Source of the DNA: Mesorhizobium muleiense
GTDB lineage: Bacteria > Pseudomonadota > Alphaproteobacteria > Rhizobiales > Rhizobiaceae
Assembly: GCF_900099905.1 (NCBI RefSeq)
Contig: NZ_FNEE01000003.1
Location: 1 to 64,000 of the forward strand
Length of the DNA stretch: 64,000 nt
Reading direction: 5' to 3'
Shown here: piece after piece, positions 55,356 to 63,420 of the stretch
Layout: each line of letters starts with the position of its first letter
How positions within the stretch are numbered: the first letter of the stretch is position 1
The notes under the pieces: model-generated
What the model was told of the DNA's origin: nothing
Database searches by the model: none
What the model saw: the letters and a program-made list of their open reading frames with translations, nothing else
Made by a program: the position numbers and the translations under genes

Positions 55356-57377
55356 CTACACCGCGATCCTTGGCCTGCCCGACGCCACCGCCACCACATG
55401 CGCCTCGATGAACATGCGCTGGCCCTCGACGGTCGAAACGCGGAATTCGCTGGCGATCTCGATTTCGGCGCTGTCGGTGCCGGCGTCCCTGGCCCGCCCG
55501 GCGGCAATGGCGCGGACATCGGTTTCCGCTGCCGCGATCGCCGCCGCCTCGTCATTGAAGTCGCGCACGCTTTCGCCCGAGGCGACGCGAAACAGCCCTT
55601 CCTGGGGCTGGCTGACGCGCGCCTCCGCCGAAACCCTGACCTGGCCGACGACGGCGCCGAGCGCATTGGCGACATCGGTATCTTCGGGCACCACGCAGTC
55701 ATGGCCGACCAGCGGCGGCAGCCCGGCATAATGCAGCGGCGCCGAGGCGCCGAGGCCGATGACCGGGCGGTCGAGCGCGACGCTGAGCCGTGCGATGCCG
55801 GGATGGGAATCGACGGCGCGCTGGACCAGCGCGTGCGCCACGGTCGCCGCGCCATCCAGCCCGTCCTCGGCAAAGGCGGTTTCGAGGATGACTTCCGCCG
55901 ACAGCCGGGTCAGCGTGGTCAGTACCCGTTCCGAGATCGCCTCCGGCGTGGCGGCGATCGCCTGTCCGCGGCCGTCGCGCTTGCGGGTGAACAGCTCGGC
56001 ACCGAGCCGAGCCGTGGCGGCATCCCAGTTGGCCTGCTTGCCCAGCACATGGGCGGCGTCCGACGGCGTAAAGCCGGCGACATGCACCAGCCCGCGCGAC
56101 ACCAACCGGTTCAAGGTGGCGTTCTGGGCATTTGATGTCAAAAGCCGGTCGACGGCGAGCGGCGTCGCGCCGATCAGTTCATAAAGCTTGGCCTCGGCGC
56201 CGGTCAGGCCGGCAGCCAGCCGCTGCGGCACGCCAGTCCTGACCGCCAGCCGGCCATCCATGCGGCTGGGGTTGGCCGCGCGGATTTGGCGTTCCAGTTC
56301 GACGGTCACCGCTTCGCCATGCATCATGCCGGCCAGCGCCAGCGGCACCAGGCGGCGCGGCCCGAGCAGGATTCTTGGGTTGAGCGCGCCATCCTCCAGC
56401 GCCACTTCGGAATCGCCGCCGAGCCCAAAGGTGCGCATGGCCACCGCCTCGACCATGGTGCGGAAGCCGCCGACGGTGGCGCCTTCCGGGTCAAGCCTGG
56501 GACGGCCCCGGTCGAGCACGGCAACGTCTGTGGTGGTGCCGCCGATGTCGGAGACGACTGCATTGTCGAGGCCGGTCATGTGGCGAGCGCCGACAAGGCT
56601 GGCGGCCGGGCCTGAAAGAATCGTCTCGATCGGCCGCTGGCGGGCGAAGGCGGCCGAAACCAGGGCGCCGTCGCCGCGCACCACCATCAGCGGGGCGGCG
56701 ATGCCGCGCGCGGCAAGAAAGCCCTCGGTCGCCGCCACCAGTCGGTCGATCATCGAGATCAGCCTGGCGTTGAGCAGCGTCGTCAGCGCCCGGCGCGGGC
56801 CGCCGAGCTTGGCCGAAAGCTCGTGGCTGGCGGTGACCGGCAGGCCTGTTATGCCGCGGATCAGGTTCCGCGCGCTTAGCTCATGCGCCGGGTTGCGAGT
56901 GGCGAAATAGGCGCAGACGGCAAAGCCGGACACCGAGGCGCCGAGTTCCGGCAGCCCTGCCTCCAGCCCGGACAGATCGAGTTTTGCCGCATTGCCGTGG
57001 ACATCGTGGCCGCCGGGGCAGAACACGACAGGGTCGGTGCCGAGTGCGGCCTTCAGCCCGTCGCGGGCAAGGTCGCCCTCGGAAAAGCCGATCATCACCA
57101 GCGCGACGCGGCCGCCCTGGCCCTCGACCAGCGCGTTGGTGGCAAGCGTCGTCGACATCGACACCAGTTTTATTGCTGCCGGATCGGTGGCGGCTTTTTG
57201 CAGCACCGCATCGACCGCGCCCGAAATGCCGACCGCCAGATCGTGGCGGGTGGTCAGCGCCTTGGCCTTGGCCAGAACCTTTCCGTTAGCGCCACCGGCT
57301 TCAGACCACAGCACGGCATCGGTATAGGTGCCGCCGGTGTCGATGCCGAGGAACAGGGGGGAGGATTTGGCGGTCAT
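55356..57377 (-). CDS. Orphan hydantoinase/oxoprolinase A-like protein
   Basis: The 673-residue ASKHA-fold protein has FLGIDTGGTYTDAVLWSEAG near residue 9, MSTTLATNALVEGQGGRVAL near 82, AVVSDIGGTTTDVAVLDRGR near 267, and a C-terminal half with ASAPLHYAGLPPLVGHDCVV. It is clearly related to HyuA at 3077-5170, but no HyuB-type gene is adjacent and it is somewhat shorter. It may work alone or with a distant partner. The start was set at 57377 (MTAKSSPLF); the longer frame enters repeat DNA. Confidence 0.87.
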   Translation of the reverse strand: MTAKSSPLFLGIDTGGTYTDAVLWSEAGGANGKVLAKAKALTTRHDLAVGISGAVDAVLQKAATDPAAIKLVSMSTTLATNALVEGQGGRVALVMIGFSEGDLARDGLKAALGTDPVVFCPGGHDVHGNAAKLDLSGLEAGLPELGASVSGFAVCAYFATRNPAHELSARNLIRGITGLPVTASHELSAKLGGPRRALTTLLNARLISMIDRLVAATEGFLAARGIAAPLMVVRGDGALVSAAFARQRPIETILSGPAASLVGARHMTGLDNAVVSDIGGTTTDVAVLDRGRPRLDPEGATVGGFRTMVEAVAMRTFGLGGDSEVALEDGALNPRILLGPRRLVPLALAGMMHGEAVTVELERQIRAANPSRMDGRLAVRTGVPQRLAAGLTGAEAKLYELIGATPLAVDRLLTSNAQNATLNRLVSRGLVHVAGFTPSDAAHVLGKQANWDAATARLGAELFTRKRDGRGQAIAATPEAISERVLTTLTRLSAEVILETAFAEDGLDGAATVAHALVQRAVDSHPGIARLSVALDRPVIGLGASAPLHYAGLPPLVGHDCVVPEDTDVANALGAVVGQVRVSAEARVSQPQEGLFRVASGESVRDFNDEAAAIAAAETDVRAIAAGRARDAGTDSAEIEIASEFRVSTVEGQRMFIEAHVVAVASGRPRIAV

Positions 57378-57492
57378 TGGCGGGTCCGGGATTTTGCGTT
57401 CCCGCCCCTTAGCCGATACCGGGCGGCCGATAAAGCTGTGAGCGCTGGGCCACGATGGATACGCTGCAGGCTCGCCCAACGCTGGAGGGACA

Positions 57493-57651
57493 GCACCCCC
57501 CTCTGTCCTGCCGGACATCTCCCCCGCAAGGGGGGAGATCGGATGTCGCCGACGCCTTTGCGAATTTCAACGCTGCAAACAGGGTGCCGCCGGCGAAGCT
57601 GCCAATCTCCCCCCGTGCGGGGGAGATGTCCGGCAGGACAGAGGGGGGTGC
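57493..57651. repeat. Interspersed palindromic repeat, family A, copy 5
   Basis: Full inverted arms (CTGTCCTGCCGGACATCTCC and its complement) with inner CCCCCGCAAGGGGGG and CCCCCCGTGCGGGGG hairpins. It fills the gap between the HyuA-like gene and the CDGSH gene. Confidence 0.9.
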
Positions 57652-57673
57652 GAAGGATCGCGACCTTTGCCAG

Positions 57674-58300
57674 CTACCCCACAAATCCCTCCCGCTTGTG
57701 GCTGCCGTCGCAAAACGGCTTGTTGGCCGAGTGGCCGCAGCGGCAGAGGAAGGTGCGTTGGGTGCGGTCGACCGTGTGGCCGGTGCCGGTGACAATCTCG
57801 ACATTGCCTTCGAGCTTGAGCGGGCCGTTGGTGGTCGGCGTCACCGTCAGCGGGCCATTGCGCGCGTCCAGCGCCGGCGTGTCCTTCAGCGCCGGCTCGC
57901 CGCTGGCGGTAAAGCCTGATTTGGTGTGGCTGCCGTCGCAGAACGGCTTGTTCTCCGAAGCGCCGCAGCGGCAGAGCGTAGCGCGATAGAAATTCTCGTC
58001 GCCAAGCATGATCTCGGCATGCAGCGCCAGCGGGCCGTTTTCCCGGATGCGCACGGTGTTGACCACCGGCGGCTGTTCCTGCGGCCCGCCATCCTTCCTG
58101 ACATAGGTGATGGCGCCCGACGGGCAGCTCTCGGCGATCGCCACGATCTTCTCGACGCTGGCCGCCTCGGGATGGATCCACTGGCCGGGCGCGTTGGGCA
58201 CGAAGACACGCGGATCGCCCAGCACGCAATTGCGCGAATGGATGCAGTGGCGGCCAGAAAAGCCGATTTCGATCTTCTCGCCTTCGACCGTGCCTGCCAT
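57674..58300 (-). CDS. Iron-sulfur protein with divergent ferredoxin and two CDGSH domains
   Basis: The 208-residue protein has an N-terminal mono-cluster ferredoxin-like part (Cys19, Cys25, Cys59 in RHCIHSRNCV and AESCPSGAI) and two CDGSH zinc-finger-type motifs. The first has Cys110, Cys112, Cys121 and His125; the second has Cys186, Cys188, Cys197 and His201. Each pair reads CRCGxSxNKPFCDGSH, the 3Cys-1His ligand set that binds a labile 2Fe-2S cluster in mitoNEET-like proteins. Its job in bacteria is not known with certainty; electron or cluster transfer is likely. Confidence 0.9.
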   Translation of the reverse strand: MAGTVEGEKIEIGFSGRHCIHSRNCVLGDPRVFVPNAPGQWIHPEAASVEKIVAIAESCPSGAITYVRKDGGPQEQPPVVNTVRIRENGPLALHAEIMLGDENFYRATLCRCGASENKPFCDGSHTKSGFTASGEPALKDTPALDARNGPLTVTPTTNGPLKLEGNVEIVTGTGHTVDRTQRTFLCRCGHSANKPFCDGSHKREGFVG

Positions 58301-58359
58301 GGGTGGGGTCTCCTGGGTTGCAGACAGGCTAGGGCGGGCGCGCGAAGGGCGTCAAGTAG

Positions 58360-58400
58360 CGATCTCCCCCCTCGTGGGGGAGATGTCTGGCGAGGGGCGT
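58360..58400. repeat. Family A repeat fragment
   Basis: Only the inner hairpin ATCTCCCCCCTCGTGGGGGA and a decayed arm (gatgtctggcgagggg) remain. It lies upstream of the CDGSH gene. Confidence 0.7.
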
Positions 58401-58505
58401 GAAGGATCGCCTACTTTGCGCGACCTGAGACGCATCGGTGAGCCCGGCGCAATCACAACATGCTCCCCCGTTGCCTCATCGGCCGAGGCTGAAGGAGGAA
58501 GGTTG

Positions 58506-58535
58506 GAGAGGGCGACCTATGGGCCGCCCCCTCTC
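58506..58535 (-). terminator. Hairpin after the small HTH gene
   Basis: GAGAGGGCG (58506-58514) pairs with CGCCCCCTCTC (58525-58535) with a small bulge, beginning six bases after the stop of the 66-residue gene. The following sequence lacks a strong T-run, so efficiency is uncertain. Confidence 0.5.
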
Positions 58536-58540
58536 TTCGT

Positions 58541-58741
58541 TTAAGCCGCCGCCACCATCGGGAAGTCAGCAGGGAGTTCGATCGCAGGCGAAATATCTGG
58601 GAACAAGCGCCCCTTCATGACGTCCGCGATCCGGCCCTGATTGATCTGGTAGTACGACGCGATGAGCGCGTAGTTGATGCCCAGATCGCGGGCCAGCTTG
58701 ATAACCGGAGCCATGTCCGGGGTGACCTTCCGGTCGTGCAT
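58541..58741 (-). CDS. Small helix-turn-helix-like protein
   Basis: The 66-residue protein MHDRKVTPDMAPVIKLARDL contains a probable helix-turn-helix, NYALIASYYQINQGRIADVM near residues 22-41. I do not recognise the family. ATG 58741 follows AAGGAAAAGG; an upstream in-frame ATG at 58795 would place that site inside the gene and would cross the inverted repeat. The gene lies next to a 16-bp inverted repeat and a nested palindrome, which may be its own operators. Confidence 0.65.
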   Translation of the reverse strand: MHDRKVTPDMAPVIKLARDLGINYALIASYYQINQGRIADVMKGRLFPDISPAIELPADFPMVAAA

Positions 58742-58762
58742 TGCCTTTTCCTTTCGAAAAGG

Positions 58763-58844
58763 ATGCGACCGAATAAACAGTTGACGCTGATTCACGTTTG
58801 AATCATTGTCAGTGCGTTGCTTTGCGCCGTTTATTCGGTCGCAT
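58763..58844. promoter_or_regulatory. 16-bp inverted repeat with a nested palindrome
   Basis: ATGCGACCGAATAAAC (58763-58778) and its exact complement GTTTATTCGGTCGCAT (58829-58844) flank 50 bases that contain the perfect palindrome TGATTCA-CGTT-TGAATCA (58788-58805). The inner arm begins 21 bases before the small HTH gene. This is either a two-site operator or the remnant ends of a tiny mobile element. Confidence 0.75.
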
Positions 58845-59035
58845 GTTCTGATCCGGAACGATTTCCGAACCAGTGTGGAACCGGAGCATTCGCGCCCCGG
58901 CTCCTACCGCCCAGCGGCGGCTGCTGAAACTGACCAGGTCGGCAAACCTCGTCAGATCAGGAAGCGGTCGTGTCATACTAATAACCTGCTGGATGCACTG
59001 CGCGGAGCGAACCTCCACACGGTGCATCCTGTCGG
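58845..59035. other. Gap without a recognised gene
   Basis: Short plus-strand frames cross this gap but have no ribosome sites and no recognisable protein features. Nothing else was identified. Confidence 0.4.
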
Positions 59036-59356
59036 CTATCGATAGTTGCGGGCCTCGTTCAGAGTGCGATTCCCCATTGCCGTGAGGCGGTAATGGCCGC
59101 GTCCCGTGATTGGATTTTTGTAGTAGATAGCAAGACCTCTGCGCTCCAGGGTGCGGTGGCTCACTAAATTGCGGATGACTTGGCTTAGTCGGTCGTCCTT
59201 GCGGCCTTGGAGGGGCTCGCGATCTTCCGCTGTCGGTTCAATCTGCTCGCGCAGTTTTTTGGCCAGTTCGGCGGTGGTCATTCCCGTCTCCGGATGCTCG
59301 GAATCCGCGAGTATTTTCAGCACGGACATTACCAGATCGTTTTCAAGCGTACGCAT
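59036..59356 (-). CDS. Small winged-helix-like protein, possible transcription regulator
   Basis: The 106-residue protein MRTLENDLVMSVLKILADSE has a pattern of helices followed by DRLSQVIRNLVSHRTLERRG and YRLTAMGNRTLNEAR, which is like a winged helix with a beta wing. I chose the start at 59356. A longer frame begins at 59395, but that lies upstream of the predicted transcription start, because a promoter (TTGATT, 17-base spacer, TATGTA on the minus strand) lies at 59395-59423. Three copies of TCGAATCCAT lie in and below this promoter and may be its own binding sites. Confidence 0.65.
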   Translation of the reverse strand: MRTLENDLVMSVLKILADSEHPETGMTTAELAKKLREQIEPTAEDREPLQGRKDDRLSQVIRNLVSHRTLERRGLAIYYKNPITGRGHYRLTAMGNRTLNEARNYR

Positions 59357-59374
59357 TCCAGCCCAATATCTTGT

Positions 59375-59423
59375 TCGAATCCATCTCGAATCCATACATA
59401 GCAGTTCGAATCCATGGAATCAA
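59375..59423 (-). promoter_or_regulatory. Promoter with three iteron-like direct repeats
   Basis: TCGAATCCAT occurs at 59375-59384, 59386-59395 and 59406-59415, with starts 11 and 20 bases apart, close to one and two helical turns. On the minus strand they overlap the spacer, -10 and start region of TTGATT-N17-TATGTA (59423-59395). This arrangement fits repression by a protein that binds one face of the helix. Confidence 0.7.
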
Positions 59424-59777
59424 CCGAATCTTAACTATATTTGATTACCATTTGGCGAGCGTGGAATTTGGGAGTATTCAACCTAGGATTGTCGCGCTGC
59501 TCTAGGGAGGATTCTGCGGAGGTTGCTCGCTATAGCTTGCTTAGCTCCGGTGGTACTTCTGCACCGTCTTGGTCAAGCTGGATTGGAGCCGTGGCAGGGT
59601 TTCACGCGGACGGTCGCCGGCCGCTAACAGTAGGTCTTATGGGCCTGCTAGGACGCGGCCGCTGAAATAGCGGACAAGGCGCTGGCGCGCCGTGACTAAA
59701 AAGAGTTTTTAGAGTGCTTGCGGCCAATTTCCGCGGTGCAGTTCCAGCCATGCGATGGTCGGGATCCCCGGGGATGC
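59424..59777. other. AT-richer gap without a recognised gene
   Basis: The stretch begins with TTAACTATATTTGATTACCA, then returns to GC-rich DNA. A 74-residue plus-strand frame (59441-59665) has no ribosome site. CTAAAAAGAGTTTTTAG at 59695-59711 is a small palindrome. No RNA gene was recognised. Confidence 0.4.
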
Positions 59778-59796
59778 GTCCGGCCAAGGGCCGGAC
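59778..59796 (-). terminator. Hairpin after lepA
   Basis: GTCCGGCC-AAG-GGCCGGAC is a perfect 8-bp stem with a 3-base loop, starting four bases after the lepA stop. No T-run follows, so it is terminator-like rather than a classical intrinsic terminator. Confidence 0.6.
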
Positions 59797-59799
59797 CGC

Positions 59800-61605
59800 T
59801 CAATCCCCCATCTTCAGCGCCTGGATAAACGCCTCCTGAGGGATATCCACTTTGCCGAACTGGCGCATCCGCTTCTTACCCTCTTTCTGCTTGTCGAGCA
59901 GCTTGCGTTTGCGTGAGACGTCGCCGCCGTAGCATTTGGCGGTGACGTCCTTGCGCAGCGCCGAGATGGTTTCGCGGGCGATGACCTTGCCGCCTATTGC
60001 CGCCTGGATCGGGATCTTGAACAGATGGTTCGGGATCAGCTCCTTCAGCTTCTCGCACATCAAGCGGCCGCGCTTTTCCGCCGCCGTGCGGTGGACCAGC
60101 ATCGACAGCGCGTCGACCGGCTCCTCATTGACCAGGATCGACATCTTGACCAGGTCGCCTTCCTTGTAATCGGTAAGGTGATAGTCGAAGGAGGCGTAGC
60201 CCTTGGAGATCGACTTCAGCCGGTCGTAAAAGTCGAAGACGACCTCGTTGAGCGGCAGGTCATAGGTCAGCATGGCGCGCTTGCCGACATAGGACAAGTC
60301 GGCCTGGATGCCGCGCCGGTCCTGGCAGAGTTTTAGGATGCCGCCGAGATACTCGTCAGGGGTGAGGATGGTGGCGCGGATCCACGGCTCCTCGATGGCC
60401 GATATCTTGACCACGTCGGGCATGTCGGCGGGGTTGTGCAATTCCTTGGTCGTGCCGTCGTTCAACAGCAGCCGGTAGACGACCGACGGCGCCGTGGCGA
60501 TGAGGTCGAGGTTGAACTCGCGCTCCAGCCGCTCCTGGATGATTTCCAGATGCAGCAGGCCAAGGAACCCGCAGCGATAGCCGAAACCGAGCGCGGCGCT
60601 GGTTTCCATTTCAAAGGAGAAAGAAGCGTCGTTGAGGCGCAGCTTGCCGACTGCGGCGCGCAGATCCTCGAAATCGGCGGCGTCGACCGGGAACAGGCCG
60701 CAGAACACCACCGGCTGCGCCGGCTTGAAGCCGGGCAGGGCCTGTGCCGTCTGGCGCTTGTCCTCGGTGATGGTGTCGCCGACGCGGGTGTCGGCGACTT
60801 CCTTGATCGAGCCGGTGAAGAAGCCGAACTCGCCGGGGCCGAGTTCGTCTACATTGATGCGGGCCGGCGTGAAGACGCCGGTGCGCTCGACCAGGTACTT
60901 GGCGCCGGTGCCCATCATGCGAATGGTCTGGCCCTTCTTCAGCACGCCGTCGATGATGCGGACCAGCACGATGACGCCGAGATAGGCGTCGTACCAGCTG
61001 TCGACCAGCATCGCCTTCAGCGGGGCAGCAATGTCGCCCTCGCGCGGCGGCGGCAAATCGTTGACGATCGCCTCCAGCACATCGGGAATCCCGAGGCCGG
61101 TCTTGGCCGAGATCAGCACGGCGTTGGAGGCATCGATGCCGATCACCTCCTCGACCTGCTCGCGGATGCGCTCGGGCTCGGCGGCCGGCAGGTCGACCTT
61201 GTTCAGCACCACGACGATCTCGTGGTTGTTGTCGATGGCCTGATAGACATTGGCCAATGTCTGCGCCTCGACGCCTTGCGAGGCATCGACGACCAGCAGC
61301 GAGCCCTCGCAGGCGGCCAGCGACCGCGACACTTCATAGGCGAAGTCGACATGGCCGGGCGTGTCGATCAGATTCAGGATATAATCCTCGCCATTGCTGG
61401 CGTGGTATTTCAGCCGCACCGTCTGCGCCTTGATGGTAATGCCGCGCTCGCGCTCGATATCCATCGAGTCCAGCACCTGCTCCTTCATGTCGCGCAGCTC
61501 CAGCCCGCCGGTCAGCTGGATCAGCCGGTCGGCAAGCGTGGATTTGCCATGGTCGATATGCGCGACGATGGAGAAATTGCGGATGTTCTTGATCGGCGTG
61601 GTCAT
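59800..61605 (-). CDS. lepA: Elongation factor 4 (LepA)
   Basis: The 601-residue translational GTPase can back-translocate ribosomes and affects initiation and biogenesis. G motifs: AHIDHGKST near residue 14, the switch I region ERGITIK, DTPGH near 80, NKVD near 134. The C-terminal LepA domain ends with [20 protein letters not shown] and [23 protein letters not shown] 61605 ([18 protein letters not shown]) gives the usual length; the longer frame adds an Ala/Pro-rich stretch without support. Confidence 0.98.
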   Translation of the reverse strand: MTTPIKNIRNFSIVAHIDHGKSTLADRLIQLTGGLELRDMKEQVLDSMDIERERGITIKAQTVRLKYHASNGEDYILNLIDTPGHVDFAYEVSRSLAACEGSLLVVDASQGVEAQTLANVYQAIDNNHEIVVVLNKVDLPAAEPERIREQVEEVIGIDASNAVLISAKTGLGIPDVLEAIVNDLPPPREGDIAAPLKAMLVDSWYDAYLGVIVLVRIIDGVLKKGQTIRMMGTGAKYLVERTGVFTPARINVDELGPGEFGFFTGSIKEVADTRVGDTITEDKRQTAQALPGFKPAQPVVFCGLFPVDAADFEDLRAAVGKLRLNDASFSFEMETSAALGFGYRCGFLGLLHLEIIQERLEREFNLDLIATAPSVVYRLLLNDGTTKELHNPADMPDVVKISAIEEPWIRATILTPDEYLGGILKLCQDRRGIQADLSYVGKRAMLTYDLPLNEVVFDFYDRLKSISKGYASFDYHLTDYKEGDLVKMSILVNEEPVDALSMLVHRTAAEKRGRLMCEKLKELIPNHLFKIPIQAAIGGKVIARETISALRKDVTAKCYGGDVSRKRKLLDKQKEGKKRMRQFGKVDIPQEAFIQALKMGD

Positions 61606-61763
61606 GTCGGGCGCTTTAGCAGGGGCAGCTTGCCCGGGCAAGCGGCCGGGCGCCGCATGAGCCGCCGGCGATCGCACGTCGTTAAACTTTGCTCCATCAG
61701 ATTAGGGCATAATTCGCGGCCTGCGTGATAGGCCACGACCTGTTACCGTTTGGGGAACACGAA

Positions 61764-62813
61764 ATGCCACTGTCCGGAAACCATTTTCTCAGTTCCGAGA
61801 GCGGCTCCTTAGCGCCGGTACTCGCCATTATGCTTATCCCGATGTGTGCCGCTCTGGGCCTCTCGGTCGACTATAACGCGGCCATTGCGACCAAGGGCTC
61901 GATGCAGAATGCGCTCGATGCCGCGACCCTGTCGATCACGACGCTGCCGACAAGCACGTCATTGGCGGACCGTCAGGTGAAACTGCAGGAGTCGTTTGCG
62001 GCCAATAGCGGGCAAGGCACCGCCAAGCTCGACGGCTTCGTCGTCGCCGCCGACGGCACCTCCAGCATCAATGCCTCGGCCAGCTTTGCCATGCCGACGA
62101 ACTTCATGCAGATCGCCCGCGTCGATACCGTGCAGATCGGCGTCGCGTCGGCGGTGCGCAAGAGGCCGGCGCTGGTGCAGACCACGTTCAAGGTCGACAA
62201 AGTGTCGGGCCATTGGAACAAGACGATGACGCTCTACGGCACGAAATTCAGCGAGACGGCGGTCAATCCGTTGATGAAGATCACCTATGTCTACAACAAC
62301 TTTGGTGATCCGAAAGGCTACGGCACGTCGACAGTGTATACGGTGAATGGATCGACGACCACGAAGGTCCAGGAACAAAAATGCACGACCAGGACGGTGC
62401 TCAACTTCCTTAACCTGGTAGTCGGCGCGATTACACAGACGAGCGGTTACACGAAATATGTGACCACCTGTACCAACACCATGTATCCCGCAAACGGCGC
62501 CGGCGCCGTAATCGACGTCAGCCTGATGGACAGCCTTTATCTGCAGATGGACGTGCCGTCGGCGCAAATAACCAAGCTCAAGTCGAATGACCCGAACACA
62601 TCGAACCGGTTGTACCTCAACGGCGTTGAGGTCGCGAACGGCGAAAAGGTGGACATCTTTACCGCGGTGCCGTGCGGCCAATCCAGCCAGCAGGCCTGGG
62701 AGGACGGCGGAAATCCCGTGCCAGCTCCAGTGTCCAACGCCGACTTCTTCTACACCGTGACCGGCAAGTGCGACTTCAATCAACGGGCTTCGCAAACAGT
62801 GCTTACGCAATAG
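61764..62813 (+). CDS. TadG-like pilus-associated membrane protein
   Basis: The 349-residue protein has an N-terminal hydrophobic helix near residues 11-36 (GSLAPVLAIMLIPMCAALGL) followed by SVDYNAAIATKGSMQNALDA, the hallmark of TadE/TadG-type proteins that carry a Flp-pilus-like N-terminus. The rest (about 60-349) is predicted extracytoplasmic, with a few Cys and the VIDVSLMDSLYLQMDV segment. No other tad genes are present, so it is an orphan. GGGGAA precedes ATG 61764. A strong terminator follows. Confidence 0.8.
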   Translation: MPLSGNHFLSSESGSLAPVLAIMLIPMCAALGLSVDYNAAIATKGSMQNALDAATLSITTLPTSTSLADRQVKLQESFAANSGQGTAKLDGFVVAADGTSSINASASFAMPTNFMQIARVDTVQIGVASAVRKRPALVQTTFKVDKVSGHWNKTMTLYGTKFSETAVNPLMKITYVYNNFGDPKGYGTSTVYTVNGSTTTKVQEQKCTTRTVLNFLNLVVGAITQTSGYTKYVTTCTNTMYPANGAGAVIDVSLMDSLYLQMDVPSAQITKLKSNDPNTSNRLYLNGVEVANGEKVDIFTAVPCGQSSQQAWEDGGNPVPAPVSNADFFYTVTGKCDFNQRASQTVLTQ

Positions 62814-62867
62814 CGCTGGACGGGGAACGGCGCTAACGCTCGACCTTAATCGAAGCAATGCATTCAT

Positions 62868-62899
62868 AACGCCGCCTGCCACCGGGCGGCGTTTTTATT
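62868..62899 (+). terminator. Rho-independent terminator
   Basis: AACGCCGCC (62868-62876), an 8-base loop, GGCGGCGTT (62885-62893), then TTTATTT. It ends the TadG-like gene 55 bases after its stop. Confidence 0.93.
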
Positions 62900-63029
62900 T
62901 GTGGGCCAATTCGAGGACGGGCGGAGGTGGGCGATCACGAAGCGGTGATGGCTGTAACGAAGGCCCAGGCGGCGGCGAAGAGCTGATGTGATCGCCATTC
63001 CGGCGCGCCACCAACTCTGGGAGACCATC

Positions 63030-63308
63030 ATGACCGCCTTCACCCGCCTGACCTTGCCGGCACTTGCCTTCGCGCTTTGCTCGACCGCTCTTGTTGCCGG
63101 CGGCATTGCCTGCGCCGAAGATGCGATGAAGCCGGCCAATGCGATGGCGACCAATGCCATGAAGCCGGCGACCGACGCGATGAAGCCCGCGGATCCGATG
63201 GCGGCCGAAAAGCTGAAGGACTGCATGGACAAGGCTGCCATGGAAACCGACGCGATGAAGAAGGACGAGGCGACCAAGACCTGCGACGCAATGGGCACGG
63301 CCAAGTAG
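63030..63308 (+). CDS. Exported methionine-rich repeat peptide (MXKDX-like)
   Basis: The 92-residue precursor has a signal peptide (residues 1 to about 29, ending GGIACA) and a mature part of about 63 residues with nine Met, spaced about every five to seven residues in degenerate AMKPA or DAMKK units, plus two Cys. It resembles the pentapeptide MXKDX repeat proteins. I recall such a peptide (MrpX of Azospira) acting as a sacrificial target for hypochlorite, repaired by a methionine sulfoxide reductase. Here the next gene, 112 bases on, encodes an exported MsrA. GGGAG precedes ATG 63030. Confidence 0.8.
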   Translation: MTAFTRLTLPALAFALCSTALVAGGIACAEDAMKPANAMATNAMKPATDAMKPADPMAAEKLKDCMDKAAMETDAMKKDEATKTCDAMGTAK

Positions 63309-63420
63309 GCCACGTCCGGAACGCTGTCGGGCCGCCGATGCACACGCCCGCACGGCAATGTGAAACCGCGACGAACCTATCTGTCGTATAGTCGAAAACC
63401 TCATGCAGGAGAGATCAGAG

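Noticed and set aside
59441..59665. 74-codon plus-strand frame in the gap before lepA
   Set aside because: No ribosome site and low-complexity translation without a recognisable domain.
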